A stretch of 64,000 nucleotides of DNA, taken from positions 1,379,001-1,443,000 of the forward strand of contig JABAKD010000027.1 of NCBI GenBank assembly GCA_012845835.1, in the 5' to 3' direction. How positions within the stretch are numbered: the first letter of the stretch is position 1; every line of letters starts with the position of its first letter. The notes under the pieces were generated by a model. It made no database searches and had not been told where the DNA came from. It saw only the letters and a program-made list of their open reading frames with translations. Source of the DNA: Undaria pinnatifida. Taxonomy: Eukaryota; Sar; Phaeophyceae; Laminariales; Alariaceae. A program made the translations under genes and the position numbers. This document shows, piece by piece, positions 20,241-31,897 of this stretch.

Positions 20241-21754
20241 ACTCAGGGCCCCCCGGTTATGAACACAATTCCAAACACACAAAAAATGGGGTGTTCAAAG
20301 CAAAACGACCATATACATAAAATTAACGCTGGCATGTGCAACATGATAATAAAAACCATGGAAAAAAGCCTTAAATGGGGCCAACACAGTGCATGTTTGA
20401 CCCGCGTAAGAATGGTCGAATAGTCATGGAATATTATAATGTACCTCTTTCTTAGTCGTTTATGCGACACCGAAAGAAAATGCTGAAAACCCTGATCACA
20501 TTCGCCGACCCTAAATAACTAAGCTCGCTAATATATTTTCGGGGGTTTTCTTGCATAACACTGTGTGAAGGGGTCGTGGTGCCGGATGTTGGGAGGGAAG
20601 GGACGCAGGGGTATCAGCTTCGCTTGGAGACAGCACCGGTTCTTCTTTGATGATTTCTTATTACTGGCGTTGAGCTATGAGAAGCTCGAAGGAGACAGGA
20701 AAGGGGAAGGAGTGAGAGCATGGGGGTGGGGTGAGGCTCACAGAGTTCGCTTCACCCTCCAGCATTGCTGCTGTGCTCTCTTCTGGACCTTTACCTATGA
20801 AACGTACAAGGAACGATATTATCTCCTAGGTGTTCTATGTTCCCATGAGCGCTTAACGCGCTTACTTCTATCTATCTTGTCCAGAGGACGAACGTTCCCT
20901 TACCGAGAACGCTCTTGTGGTATAAGCTAGCTATTCTCTACGGGTTATCCGCTTCACTAAGAATATTCCGTTCTAAGGGAATCTTCTTGTGGCCAATAGA
21001 CCGTAACTCTGCGGACTATCTTACTGAATCTATTACCCGCTATACCGACACTCTATTACAACTGGTACTCGGATATACTCGGAGTATATGGCAAAAATTC
21101 GCAATGCGACGCCGCGATTCTTACAAACGCGCAACCTCAGGATGAATCTATACACTTGGTACCCAGAGCGTCAAAGATAAAGCCACTCGGGACATAAGAG
21201 CGGTCAAATCGCCATGTGTCCCGGCAAACTAACAGCCATCTATTGCCCACAACAGATGAGAGCAATGAGCACCTGCTTCGGCTTATCACAGGGGGACATT
21301 GAATCAGAATACCTACACTGCACATGTACTGCTGCTGTAGTTACTTCTTGTATGAAGAGTTGTTCTCGTATTGTATCAGTTTTTTTTTTCCATATCCCAC
21401 CTATCATCTTTTTGCACTACTCTCGCCCTCCCTCCCAGTAGTAGTACAACTCAGATCACAGGGGCCACATAGCGGGCCCTTCTGTCCCCTCCCCTCTACG
21501 GTACATGCCTTAGTTATTATCCCTTGTCGATTCGCGTCGAATTGTACCTACCCACGCTGCTAGGCGTTCTCAGCAGTTAGTTGGTCCTATTTTTTTTGCA
21601 TTTCTGCCAATAATATCATATCTCACAACGGTGGGAATCAAACTCAAGGACCAACGCTAGTAGTATTCGAAGGTAACCACTAGATTGACCACCGGGGCGA
21701 CCGGCTCTTCCTAGTAGATAGATGGTGGTCACAGACGGCCAATTAGGAAGGGAA
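20241..21754. other. No gene recognised
   Basis: ORFs of up to 121 aa (20565-20930 plus) have no recognisable motif. A T run is at 21380-21389. Nothing else supported. Confidence 0.4.
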
Positions 21755-23350
21755 TACATATATTATATTATAAAAATTAAAATACACTCCAGCTGTGAGA
21801 TCGAATATTTTGTCGAAGCTCATCTTTGCAAGCTGTGTGTGATACTCCGATCGCGCGTATTACGGGTTGTGTGTCCTCATTATAGGTCGGCGACTCCCCT
21901 TGCAAGTACAGTGTAGCTATCAGGGTTAACAGGGTGATGTTAGGCAGTCTGTGCGCGGAAACTATGAAACCCGTTTCTGAGGAGGACAAAACCTGACAGC
22001 TGTGGAAGGAAATGCATCAGTTTATCAAGTGAATCCTGTAAGTCGAATATCCGGTGAGGGGGGGGCGGAGTTTTCAAGGACTTGGGGGCCTGATTTTGAT
22101 CAAAAGGGGGGTGGGAGGGGGGGAGGGGGGGAGGGGACGGGTGGGGCAGGTCGATTTGTGCGTGGAAACTATAAATCCTTGTTGTGGAGGAGGTGGGGGA
22201 GGGCTTTAGGTCGCATAGATGTAGGGGTTTGCTATACGCTTGGTGCTAGGTCTAGGCGATGGTGTGGGTGGTGGGGAAGGAGGGGGCATTGGGGACGGGG
22301 GTGGGTGGGAATTGCAGCAGCGGCATGGACGGCTCTGAAGCGATAAAGAGGCGATATCCAGGGCGTGGAAATGTTTATTACTCTGGCGGATTTCGATAGT
22401 AGGTGGGGCGTTGAAGCAAGAGAAAGCGGGGGGGAAAAAATAACAATAAAATTAAAAACAATTCGCAAACTTAGACTATATATTATAAAAATAAAAATAC
22501 ACTCCAGCTGTGAGATCGAAGATTTTATCGAAGCTCATGTTTGCAAGCTTTGTGTGATACTCGGATCGCGTGTATTACGGGTTGTGTTTCCTCATTAAGG
22601 ATATAGGTCGGCGACTCCCCTTGGAACTACAGGTGTAGCTATCAGGGTCAACAGGGTGATGTTAGTCACAACTATGAAACCCGTTTTTGAGGGGGACGAA
22701 ATCTGACAGCTGTGGTGGAAGGAAATGCACCAGTTTATCAAGTGTATCCTGTGAGTCGTACAGCCGGCGAGGAGAGGGCGGAGGTTTGAAGGACGTGGGG
22801 GCCTGGGTTTGAACAAGAGGGAGCGGGGGGGGGGGGAGAGAATGGGCGGGGCAACTCAAAATGTTCATGGAAACTATATATGCTTTAAGGGGATAAATCT
22901 GACGGCGTTGGAAGGAATATACCAGTTTTATATGTATATCCTGTAAGTCGTACAAACCGTGAGGAGAGGGCGGAGTGTTCGAGGGGGTGGGTGGGTGGGT
23001 GGGGTTGGGGGGGGGGGGGAAAGGGGTTCTAACAGCTTTAGGTCGCATAGATGTAGGGGGTTATTATACACGTGGTGCTGGGTCTAGGCGATGGTGCGGG
23101 TGGTGGGGAAGGAGGGGGCGTTGGGGGGGAGGGCAATGAATTGGAGCAGCGGCATGGATGGCTCTAGAAAGATAATGAGGTGATTTCGATGTTAGGTGAA
23201 GAGTTTGATCAAGAGGGAGCGGGGCAAAAATAAAGAGGGGGGGGGGTTGTTTTTTTTTTGGGGGGGAACGGTTTTTAACAGGTTTAGGTCGCATATATGT
23301 AGGGGCTTGCTGTGCGCGTGGTGCTAGGTCTAGGCGATCGTACGGGTGGT
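21755..23350. repeat. Family G modular repeat, copy 3 (G-rich orientation)
   Basis: Starts with the AT-rich end and ACTCCAGCTGTGAGATCGAA, GTCGGCGACTCCCCTTGCAA, ATCAGGGTTAACAGGGTGAT and GGAAACTATGAAACCC, then modules separated by G tracts. A second terminal block restarts inside at about 22480, so this is two copies joined or a duplicated end. It ends with GCTAGGTCTAGGCGATCG near 23340. Confidence 0.75.
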
Positions 23351-24215
23351 GGGGAAGCAGACAGTTATATACAACATGGAAGAAACGTACGGGCGCCCAA
23401 ACGTTGGTGGTGTCTGTATTAGGAGTAGGAACGGTCGCTCGTCTTGAAAGGCAATGGTGAAATGCCTACGGCAAGCAGCTATTGATTAACGCCCTTCCCT
23501 AGTCCCCCCTTGCGCCCCCCTTCCGCGTATTGGTGTCAACGGTACGTATCTCGAGAAGGGTACTTGTAGAGGCCAGCACTATGAAGGACGGCGTATAATA
23601 TTTCGACTTTGCAACGCTTAACAATATCCCTAGCGCCCGTAACGGGGATAATTTCACTACAACGGCAAGAACCAGGCAAACGAAACACTAAGCTTCGTGA
23701 CAAAATGAACGAACCACAGCACCGCACACTCCTAAACTCAGCAGGAGCCCGGCGCCGGCATCGCTTCACGCCAGGCTTGTCAGATTGACCCGGGAAATAG
23801 CTCCGAAAGGAACAGGGTGATATAATATAAAAGTCTCAGTTAGCGACGTCCCCAACTCTCTACGTCATGACATGCTACTATTTGAGAAACGGCATGCGTG
23901 TCTGCACGTCAGCAGGAAACCAGAAAAACGCCCGGATGGCCTCGGGCGCACCAAAAGCACTAGAGTAGCTATGGAATTGCATGCTTCGGCTACGTTCCTG
24001 TGGGTATGGCGTGCAAGACACCATGTCCATTGCCTAAGAGCTGCTCGCATGTATTAACGGATATGAAAGCCATGTGTACTCCTAGGAAGATGTACGCGCA
24101 TGCATGCAAAGCTGAGTCCGGGCAATATTCGACTCTGATCTCAACACCTTCCTCTCGTCTTGCGGGTTGGTACCTCCTTCAGGCGGCTGCGGCTCCTCGC
24201 ATTTATTATCGCCCG
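23351..24215. other. Intergenic; upstream flank of the glycosyltransferase-like gene
   Basis: No ORF with a signature. A frame open from 24000 leads into the gene start at 24216, but its residues upstream of that Met look unlike protein and a hydrophobic signal follows only after the Met at 24216. No TATA box can be assigned with confidence. Confidence 0.4.
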
Positions 24216-24812
24216 ATGGGGCTCTGCCGCGCAGTGGCTCTGTTCGTGCTACCCTTTGGCCTACTTCTACTCCGGTCGCTTCCCTCGTCTGGCCAAGAGA
24301 ACGCTATCCTACAGCCTGAGGAGGCGTGTGCAGATTTTGCGACGGGTACCTACCCTGGCTCGTCATGGACTCTGGAAGACTGCATTGAAGTTTGGACGCG
24401 ATATGACAGAACGGTCCCGAGCGGACTTAAGCGGCGACTACCCTATGCAGATTCCTGGAGGGAGGCAGCCTCGGAGATGAGACGAAGGGGGTCGCCGTGT
24501 CTGGTGGCGTCTGATCCCATCTCTGATGGCGCGGGCAGCACGGTAATCCGGCACTTGGCGGCGTGGATTTTTGCTGAAGAGATGGGTTGTGATTGGGTGA
24601 TGCCAGACTGGGGTGAAAAACTTGTAAACGGAGGGAATGGGACGGTGATGTACTGTCATATGACTGCGACCAAGCAAGAGATGGACCTGTCCAAGTCAAG
24701 AGTAAAATTGCAATCGTGGCGTCGCTGTTCGGTGATAAACTGGGTGGCGTATTTCCAGTTTGATGTCCCATCGGTCAGCATGCCTGAAGGAGGAGCTATG
24801 AAGATCATAAAG
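24216..24812 (+). CDS. Exon 1 of the glycosyltransferase-like gene
   Basis: The start Met is chosen because MGLCRAVALF opens a hydrophobic signal or anchor followed by Cys-rich secreted-type sequence (EEACADF, LEDCIEVW). The frame is open to a TGA at 24831. The exon is proposed to end at AAG 24810-24812 with a GC donor (GCAAGG), because only this phase-0 junction keeps exon 2 open. The alternative GT donor at 24820 (phase 1) would put exon 2 into a stop unless another exon intervenes. Confidence 0.65.
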
Positions 24813-27800
24813 GCAAGGGGTATGTACGGTTGAGGGGAATGAATGTGTTGGCTGTGTGTAGCATCTTGCTCGTCTAGGCAGTGTAACAACAAAACAATAG
24901 CAGATTTCGAGCACCCAATCCAGAAAATATCCCATCTCACTTTGTCTCGTGGAGCCTCGTGTTGTTGGCTCTGCGTGTTGAGCTTCCATACATTCTACCA
25001 TGAACATTATTGCCACACTTACAAGTGTGTTTGGTCCGCCCCGAGGATACCCAGGTGTTTATTCGGGTACGAGTACTCGGGTATCTATGTGGTAGAGCTT
25101 ACCAACAAGTATGTGTTACCTGGAATACAACTCCCCGGCACGGCACCTGTCGGCGACATTACTTTAAACCAGGTATCATACTTATCGAGTGACGCGTACT
25201 TTAAACTGGTATAGTCTAAGATACAACGTTTTCATCCCAACATCATTATACACCGGGAATGGGTGTCTATAGCAATCGTGTCCTTAGAGTTTTGATTCGC
25301 GACGAGTCGTGCTTACTTCAATCTGTTGGCTCGTATTCTACAAGGGACTAGGGAACAACCGGCACCCCAGCCCCAACGGTGGTGAAGCAAGTAATTTCTA
25401 TTAATAGTCTAGACTATGTAAATAAATGATACCTACCTGGTAAACATAAAAACCCCTGATGATCGTGTTCTTCGTATTACGCTCATGGATGGGATGACAT
25501 CATATCACATGATATCACGTGATGTCACATGATATCACATGATATCACATGATATCACATGATATCACATGATATCACATGATATCAGATGATATCACAT
25601 GATGCAACCTCAGCATAGTGATAAGAGTCTGGATTGAACGAACACGAACAATGGCGAATAGAAGCAGCGCGACAGACAGCCGACGGCCCCCATATAGACC
25701 AAGAAAGCCTAGGCTACGATACAGAAACAGCTGTGGCGTCACAAATAGACGATGTAAAAATCCAGGATACCGCCAAAGGAAACCGTGGAAAAAGGCAGAA
25801 GAGCTCGAAGAAATCCTGATACCATACCTCCTGTACTGTGCTCATGTATGCGTGGTATCATGCGCCAGTGTGACAGACTCTGAGCTGGGCGCGTTGGTAC
25901 AACACTGGAGGCAGAGCACCAAACAGCGCACGAAATGATAGTTCGACAGATAGGCGATGGGAAAATCCAGGATATCCGAGGGAAAAGGACGGGATATAAC
26001 GCCGGAAAGATCCTCGTCGGACAAAGGTATACGCCGCAACCCCGACGATTTTTGGTATGAATACAGGCCTGTGTTGCGAGATACCTTGGGATTTGTGCTT
26101 CTCCCAGCGTTGTAATGTGCCAACTTGCGACTTGAAACATTGTGTTGACACGCAGACTCAGACACGAGGAGAACAGGGACTTTTCGATAGTTTGGAGAAA
26201 ACAGATTGCACAAAAAAACTACCGGAGTATTAATTAGTGGGTATCAAACACGCACAAAGACACGCAGCGATACCATCCACTGTTCGCATGAATACAGGCC
26301 TGTGTTGCGAGACGTTTTGCGGTGAAAGAGACATAACAAGATATGTGCCACTCTAAGCGTTGCATTGTGCCACCTTGTGGCGCGAAATACGGTGTCGGGC
26401 ATGTATACACCTGTGATTTCACAGGTGCTTTCGAACGTGCGGGAGAAACAAGTATTCTGGGTGCATTTTTCGTATGGGAAATAACGTTTTATTGCGTAAA
26501 ATACAATGGGCACCAGACTCGGACAAAGATATGCAGCAAACACAGCGACTGTCCGCATGAATACAGGCGTGTGTTGCGAAAGGGGCGCCTTGGGATTTGT
26601 GCTCCTCCGAGCGCTGTATAGTGCCAACTTGGGACGTCAAGAATGAAGTCAGACAAGCGGGCAGACCCGAGGAGAACGTGTGCTTTTCGAATGTGTGGGA
26701 GCATAACAATAGTAATTGCGCCATGAAATATGTGGGCATCAAACTGGGACAAAATACGCAGGAACCCTGGCGACTGTTCGTGTGAATGAGTACAAGCCTG
26801 TGTTGCAAGAAGTTTCCTATCGAAAGAGACGCCTGGAGTTTCGTGTTGATTCAAGCGTTGTATCGTGCCCACTTGCGACGTGAAACATGGCGTCGGAATC
26901 GCAGACATACACGCGAGGAGAACAAAGGCTTTCGAATCTTTGGGAAGAGACAAAAGAGTACCCGAATCTTAACTCTAATTGGATAATACACGGTACGGTT
27001 GAGCATCAAAGATTTAACACTATTTAATTTAAATGAAAAAGTGGGCATTACATGAGCCATTTAGTCTAATAGATAGATGCTTGCTGATTTCTGTTCGGTA
27101 GTGCCGTGGGAGTTGAGTTCTTGGCCCCAATCCAGTACCGTACCTGTATAGTTGCAGCAAGCCCCCGGTCAAAAACGATTATTGTGGTGAAACCCTAGAT
27201 ATTCTGAGGTTTCATCCGCACTCACGCTGAATGCTGTGCCCGTTCCATTGAGCGACCGACAATCAGAGCACCCTTGCAAAGACGCTGGTGCCCATGCTGC
27301 TGTATCTACCTTATAGAAACCGGCAGGCTTGCTACTATTGTTATAACTTCTTGCAATTGTGTTGAACTTACAGGCTGGGGAGCGCTTCGCAGAAGAGATT
27401 GAGAGCGTGAAGATGGAGCTTGAAAGCACTGGCTTTCCGAACACACCGTATGATAATGTAGTGTTTACATTTCATCCTATGATTGCAAGCAAACACCTTC
27501 TCGCTGCAGGAAATTGGGACGAAATGAGGCGGCATTCCGTACGGACAGTTCTACAGCAGGCTAGGCAAAATTTTCACCGGCATCCGCGTCCATGGTGGGT
27601 ACACAATATGTGCTGACTGCTACACTACGAATATTTGCTTGAAATGTGAAGTTTCGAACAATCACGAAAATTTCCTGCCAAGGAAGTGTGGTATTTTTTC
27701 TAGATAGGGTCGGCGCACAATCCCGATCCGTGCTCGCATTGCTTTTACCTTCTCGTTATTCATGTGCTCCACACCACGTTTCCACCGTGCTCCGCCTTCC

Positions 27801-29480
27801 CACCTTTGTCTGCTTAATCTGCCTGTCGGGTAACAGTGGCTATCTACTATAGGTTATAGACAACTCACTGGTCCGCCCCGTGGGAAATTAGTTAACTTAT
27901 TTGCCAAATAATCAATATTGCCATGCATTCGTTAACACGGACACCGTCCTCGAACATGCGTATGCATGCCGTCTTCGTGTCTCCTGCTCTAGGTATGACG
28001 ATAATCCAGAATGCGCGTACGACAGCACCGGTCTAAACGTCGCTATACACGTTCGTATGGGCGATAGGCGCCAGTATCAAGACAGCAGTCTGGAATACTT
28101 CCAGCTGCTGGACTCGTTTATGACCACAGTTTCACATGAAGTGGTGGGGAAAGGACTGGAACCGCCACTATTCCACATATTCTCGGAGACTCTTAATCCG
28201 TGCCCATCGGGGGAGACCGGCTTATTCGACGAGTTCCCGACATGGCCGGTTGAGCTTGATCAGGTCCGTGATTTAGCTGGTTACGGTTTTTGAAACACGA
28301 AATGTTCACCGGCAATGAACACCCTTGTTGGACTGTGCCCGCTCTTCAATTGAACCATAGTTCGCTGACCTGAAGTCTTCCTGTTGCGGTGGCAGGGTGA
28401 GCCGTTCTGTTTATAGCTCACCGTCTGCCTAGGAATTTGATTGATCGCCCTGTTGGCCCGGTAGCCTCTCCAAATATCTATCCCAATTGCAAGCGGAGAA
28501 ATCGACGTCCATAGTCTTCCGGCATTCCGTTGTAAGTCTCGCAAGCATTGGGGTCGATGCTTTTATGCGAGCTCACAGCATGTTATCCAACAGTTATTTG
28601 TCCTTTAGTTTTCACTGTAGCACTTTGCAACATTCTTTAGTTTTCTTTTGAACTATTTTTTTCCTTCCTTTCCATGGGGGCATTTAGTAAACACCAGGTT
28701 AAGGGACAGGCGACTCAGCCGAGGGCCTTGTCCCCTTAGAGAGGCGTTTCTCTCACGTAAATTAAACCGTCTACGTGGTGAAACGCCTCTCCTACGCCCC
28801 CAGAGAAACGTCCCCTTCTCTGCGCCCAATGAGCCGTGACTACGAGAGCCCGTCCCATCGTACTTTTGTTCGGGCTCCCACGCTCGGCCGCCGAAACATT
28901 TCCGGCTGCTGCGAAGTCGACGTTTTCGTGTTGTTCCATCTGGTCTTACGCGTAAGCAGTACAATGAACCGGTACCTTCCTGCCCGACACACGAGTACTC
29001 CGACTTCACTACGCCGTTTTCCCGATGAATCGATACCGTCCGCTCTCCTGTACGCAGATACCGACCTGTTTAAACGTGGAAACACCGGGGGACTGCCCCG
29101 AAAGGCAAGCTGGAAAATTCTGCAGCCCGAATCGGCCGGGAACATTTCGTGTTGCCGAGAGACCCATGGTTCTTCACACCGGCCCGGATGTGCAGAACGC
29201 CATGTCATGCATGATTCAAGCCGACGCCGTATTGATGGGGTGCAGCACGTTTGGTCAGGTTGCAGGGGTGCTAACGAAGGGGATCTCGTTATTTTCAATG
29301 GACTGCGGTGGAACCAGGACTCCGTACCAGTATAGGACAGTCCCTCCTTTCGCTGTGGCGGAGAGGGGGTACTTGTGGGTGCCAATTGCTGGTTCATGGC
29401 GTGACCCAGTCCTAGATTCAACGGAGCTTCTGAGCGGTGCACTGGACGACTTGATTGCGAACACGAGAGTGCGGCGGTAG
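24216..29480 (+). CDS. HxRxGD-motif fucosyltransferase-like secretory protein, 4 exons
   Basis: Predicted exons are 24216-24812, 27374-27594, 27993-28263 and 29058-29480, giving about 503 aa. All junctions keep one frame (phases 0, 2, 0). An N-terminal hydrophobic stretch at residues 6-20 (ALFVLPFGLLLL) looks like a signal peptide or type II anchor, so a Golgi or secreted location is inferred. An exon 1 segment, SDGAGSTVIRHLAAWIFAEE, resembles the nucleotide-sugar side of GT-B fucosyltransferases. AIHVRMGD (HVRMGD at residues 292-297) matches the HxRxGD donor-binding motif of GT11/GT23-type enzymes. The C-terminus QNAMSCMIQADAVLMGCS then FGQVAGVL fits the third conserved block. The substrate is unknown; a role in cell-wall or glycoprotein fucosylation is inference. 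No stop or frameshift inside the exons, so it may be active. Confidence 0.7.
25496..25610. repeat. 10-bp tandem array (GATATCACAT)n
   Basis: About 11 units with minor variants (GATGTCACAT, GATATCAGAT). It lies inside intron 1, and GATATC palindromes recur every 10 bp, one per DNA helical turn. Confidence 0.9.
25830..26960. repeat. Tandem array of about 230-270 bp units in intron 1
   Basis: The marker GAATACAGGCCTGTGTTGCG (with variants) appears near 26060, 26289, 26559 and 26789. Each is followed by GGGATTTGTGCT-like, GCGTTGTA...TGCCAACTTG, GACG...GAAAC and CGAGGAGAACA blocks. Units are 80-90% alike by eye. A related inverted fragment lies at 47850-48225. Confidence 0.75.
27374..27594 (+). 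CDS. Exon 2 of the glycosyltransferase-like gene
   Basis: 221 bp, starting GCT GGG GAG after acceptor TTACAG and ending inside a Trp codon (CCA TG) before donor GTGGGT. It encodes AGERFAEEIESVKMELES through FTFHPMIASKHLLAAGNW to RHPRP. The following intron is 398 bp (27595-27992). Confidence 0.75.
27993..28263 (+). CDS. Exon 3 of the glycosyltransferase-like gene (HVRMGD motif)
   Basis: The acceptor is a pyrimidine-rich tract TCTCCTGCTCTAG. The first base completes the split Trp codon, then YDDNPECAYDS leads into AIHVRMGDRRQYQ, the donor-site motif. It ends at GAT CAG with donor GTCCGT in phase 0. Also includes FHIFSETLNPCPSGE. The following intron is 794 bp (28264-29057). Confidence 0.8.
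29058..29480 (+). CDS. Exon 4 (last) of the glycosyltransferase-like gene
   Basis: Starts after acceptor GTACGCAG at IPTCLNVETPGDCPE, which joins in phase with the exon 3 end. It carries VLHTGPDVQNAMSCMIQAD and STFGQVAGVLTKGIS, the conserved C-terminal block, and ends at a TAG at 29478-29480. Confidence 0.8.
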   Translation: MPTCLNVETPGDCPERQAGKFCSPNRPGTFRVAERPMVLHTGPDVQNAMSCMIQADAVLMGCSTFGQVAGVLTKGISLFSMDCGGTRTPYQYRTVPPFAVAERGYLWVPIAGSWRDPVLDSTELLSGALDDLIANTRVRR

Positions 29481-29794
29481 CACTGGTGCCGCCACACGTT
29501 GGCACACCTGGCGGGCAATATACCACGGTGTGATATATTTTACACATACGGTTTCTACTGCTTTTCTACGTTTGGACGTTGGTAATATTGCACCGAAAAT
29601 CATGCAAAGCAAAGAACTGGACACCGACATGTTGGCACCGCCGACCATGTAAGCCACGGTGTGGCGTGTTTAACAAAAGATGGCACCACTGTCCTGCGAC
29701 ATTTAGACGTTATTACCGCACCTAAGAGCTAGAAACCATGCACAAGAGTGCCTTGGGTTGATATGCTAGTACCGTTGACCGTCAAGTAGCAAAT
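29481..29794. other. Downstream flank of the glycosyltransferase-like gene
   Basis: A/T-rich, no ORF with a signature. A polyadenylation site cannot be assigned. The block ends where family G copy 4 begins. Confidence 0.4.
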
Positions 29795-30115
29795 GTTAGT
29801 TATATATTAAAAATTGAAATACACTCCAGCTGTGAGATCGAATATTTTGTCGAAACTCATCTTTGCAAGCTGTGTGTGATACTCCGATCGCGCATGCTAC
29901 GGGTTGTGTGTCCTCATTAAGGATATAGGCCGGCGACTCCCCTTGCAACTACAGTGTAGCTATCAGGGTCAACAGGGTGTTGTTAGGCAGTCTGTGCGCG
30001 GAAACTATAAAACCCGTTTTTGAGGGGGACAAAATCTGACAGCTGTGGAAGGAAATGCATCAGTTTATCAAGTGAATCCTGTAAGTCGAATTACCGGTGA
30101 GGGGGGGGCGGAGTT
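29795..30115. repeat. Family G modular repeat, copy 4 (G-rich orientation, truncated)
   Basis: AT-rich end, ACTCCAGCTGTGAGATCGAA, GCCGGCGACTCCCCTTGCAA, CTATCAGGGTCAACAGGGTG, AACTATAAAACCCGTTTTTG and ACCGGTGAGGGGGGGGCGGA, then it stops. Confidence 0.8.
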
Positions 30116-30985
30116 TTTTCTATATGTGGTAAATACATGTACCGCAAAGGTGGCGTTTTTGAGTGGTTCCACGTCGAAACGTCTGGTTACGACAAAAACG
30201 AAGTCTGACTTGGCACCGTGACATCCTGACGTGGCCATCGTGCTAAGTAACTGTAGGCCACCCGACGAAGCGATCATCATGAACAAAGGTGACAAAATAT
30301 GACAATTCCGCCGCAACAGACACACCCATCCATTCACTCACCGAACGCCAACGCAAGCTCCAGACTGCGTCGTTTATCTGACGTATCATTCTCCCATTCA
30401 GTTGTCATCAGGATAGAGCTCCTTTCAATCCAAATTGTTCACCGCGTGTCAATTCTCGCCGCCTTTATTTGCTTTTGATTGCGGATTAATCTCCCCGTGT
30501 CAATAGGTTTTCGTTGGTTTCTATTAATTGGCGAGCGTCCGATGTATACTCCCCAATACTTCCGCATTTGGCTCAAATTCCCCGCTCTCTGCCTTGTTTT
30601 CGTATTCCACACACGTCGTTCGACATCTATCTGTCGGCTATGTCGAGTTTGGTTGGAATGTAGTAGACATCAATGTTGACCTCTAATAGTTGCCCCGCAT
30701 ATATTGATGGGAGCACAACGAAATACGCCGTGTGCCTTGTTCCGCTGTAAAGACGTATGCTGTCACACGCCTGTGATTTCCCCAGCACCAACAGACCAGT
30801 ACACTTACGTCTGCAAGCAAAGATGACGTCATCCACTAGGTTATCAATTGCGAAGATGAACACTATTATTCCTATGCGCTTTCCTAGAGTACCACATCCA
30901 CATTGTTTTCTTGCAAAATTTCTTTTTTCTCCGAAGCATGACTTTATTTCGATTGCCATCCGACAAAGTGTAGCGTTATTAGTCG
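30116..30985. other. No gene recognised
   Basis: ORFs of 60-136 aa on both strands with no family motif. Left flank of the Gypsy element. Confidence 0.4.
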
Positions 30986-31446
30986 TGCCAATAAGGGTTA
31001 TTACTCGAGAACAGCGCAGGGAGGCGTGAATCTCCAACGCTGTGTGTACAAGCGTCCCTCTCAGGCAACGGTTGCAGAATGTGGGCGGTGTTGACGATCA
31101 CCGGACAAATAGAAGTGCTCGATAAAGAGACAGAATCTCAGGTTGAGATGGGAGCAGAAGGAAGAGTCAGAAGTGTGCGAGAGAAGGGATAGTGAGAGGT
31201 GTGCGAGGGCGCGCCGTTGCACTCTTCTCGGATAATAGCAACGGGCAACGAGCCGAGGAAGCGTCTGGGAAGAAGTCTTGAGGTTCCTCGGGATGTTGTA
31301 CCCTTCCTTGTGGCTCGGAGCGTCGGCGATAACGACATCGCTCCGAGAGACGATCTTCCTAGAATAACGTGCAAAACGTTCCCAAAGGTTGTAGGATTTG
31401 TGGTCACACGCAAGTAGGCAGGTTGGGTTCACAGCATTGTGACCCA
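30986..31446 (-). repeat. Gypsy LTR, left copy (3' LTR of the element)
   Basis: On the minus strand it starts TGGGTCACAATGC and ends TTGGCA. A 9-bp stem (CTCGGAGCG at 31314-31322 with CGCTCCGAG at 31339-31347) is kept in both LTRs. It differs from the right copy by a 26-bp extra segment near 31170 and scattered changes. Confidence 0.8.
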
Positions 31447-31892
31447 CATCACCCCCAGTTTGAATGGTGTTATAGCGCTCACTCCATCACAATTTCAGAG
31501 CAATTGGAACACAGGCTCTGGTAATCCAACCTCCCTAAGGCACTATTTCGAAGAGTCTCCTCAAAATCTCCGAACGTATGTAGTACCGAAACGGTTTCCG
31601 GAAATACTTGTAATAAACCAGAGTATTGTTCAGGATCAAAAGACGGAGGAGTAATGACAATGCGCTTTGCCAAAGACAGCGTAGCTGCGGCCTGCAGGAC
31701 GAGTGGCTAGCACGGAAAATATACGCATAGCGTATTGAAAGCGTCGCGCGAAAAGACGTTTTGACGGATCCTGAGTGTGCTACGCAACAATGGCGCATCA
31801 TGGCCGGATAAAGTTGATGCGATCGGAAGCACTGAAGAACAGAAATTCATGGCGAAAAGCAAAACAGCCACATGAGTAGGCCGATGCTAGGT
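31447..31892. other. Gypsy 3' region left of the Copia insertion
   Basis: Between the Gypsy left LTR and the Copia TSD. Short ORFs (31439-31654 plus, 31535-31801 minus) have no motif. Confidence 0.5.
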
Positions 31893-31897
31893 GACGG

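Larger units (their letters stand above)
24813..27373 (+). other. Intron 1 (GC-AG) of the glycosyltransferase-like gene
   Basis: 2,561 bp between the proposed GC donor at 24813 and the acceptor GTTGAACTTACAG ending at 27373. It contains a decamer array (25496-25610) and a tandem array of about 230-270 bp units (25830-26960). No coding exon was recognised inside, but a small one cannot be excluded. Confidence 0.5.

Noticed and set aside
24000-24215. Upstream Met at 24000 as start of the glycosyltransferase-like gene
   Set aside because: The added 72 residues look non-protein and would bury the hydrophobic signal; the Met at 24216 gives a normal secretory N-terminus.
25496-25610. Possible CRISPR or origin iterons (GATATCACAT)
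   Set aside because: Contiguous 10-bp microsatellite inside an intron; no spacers and no replication genes.
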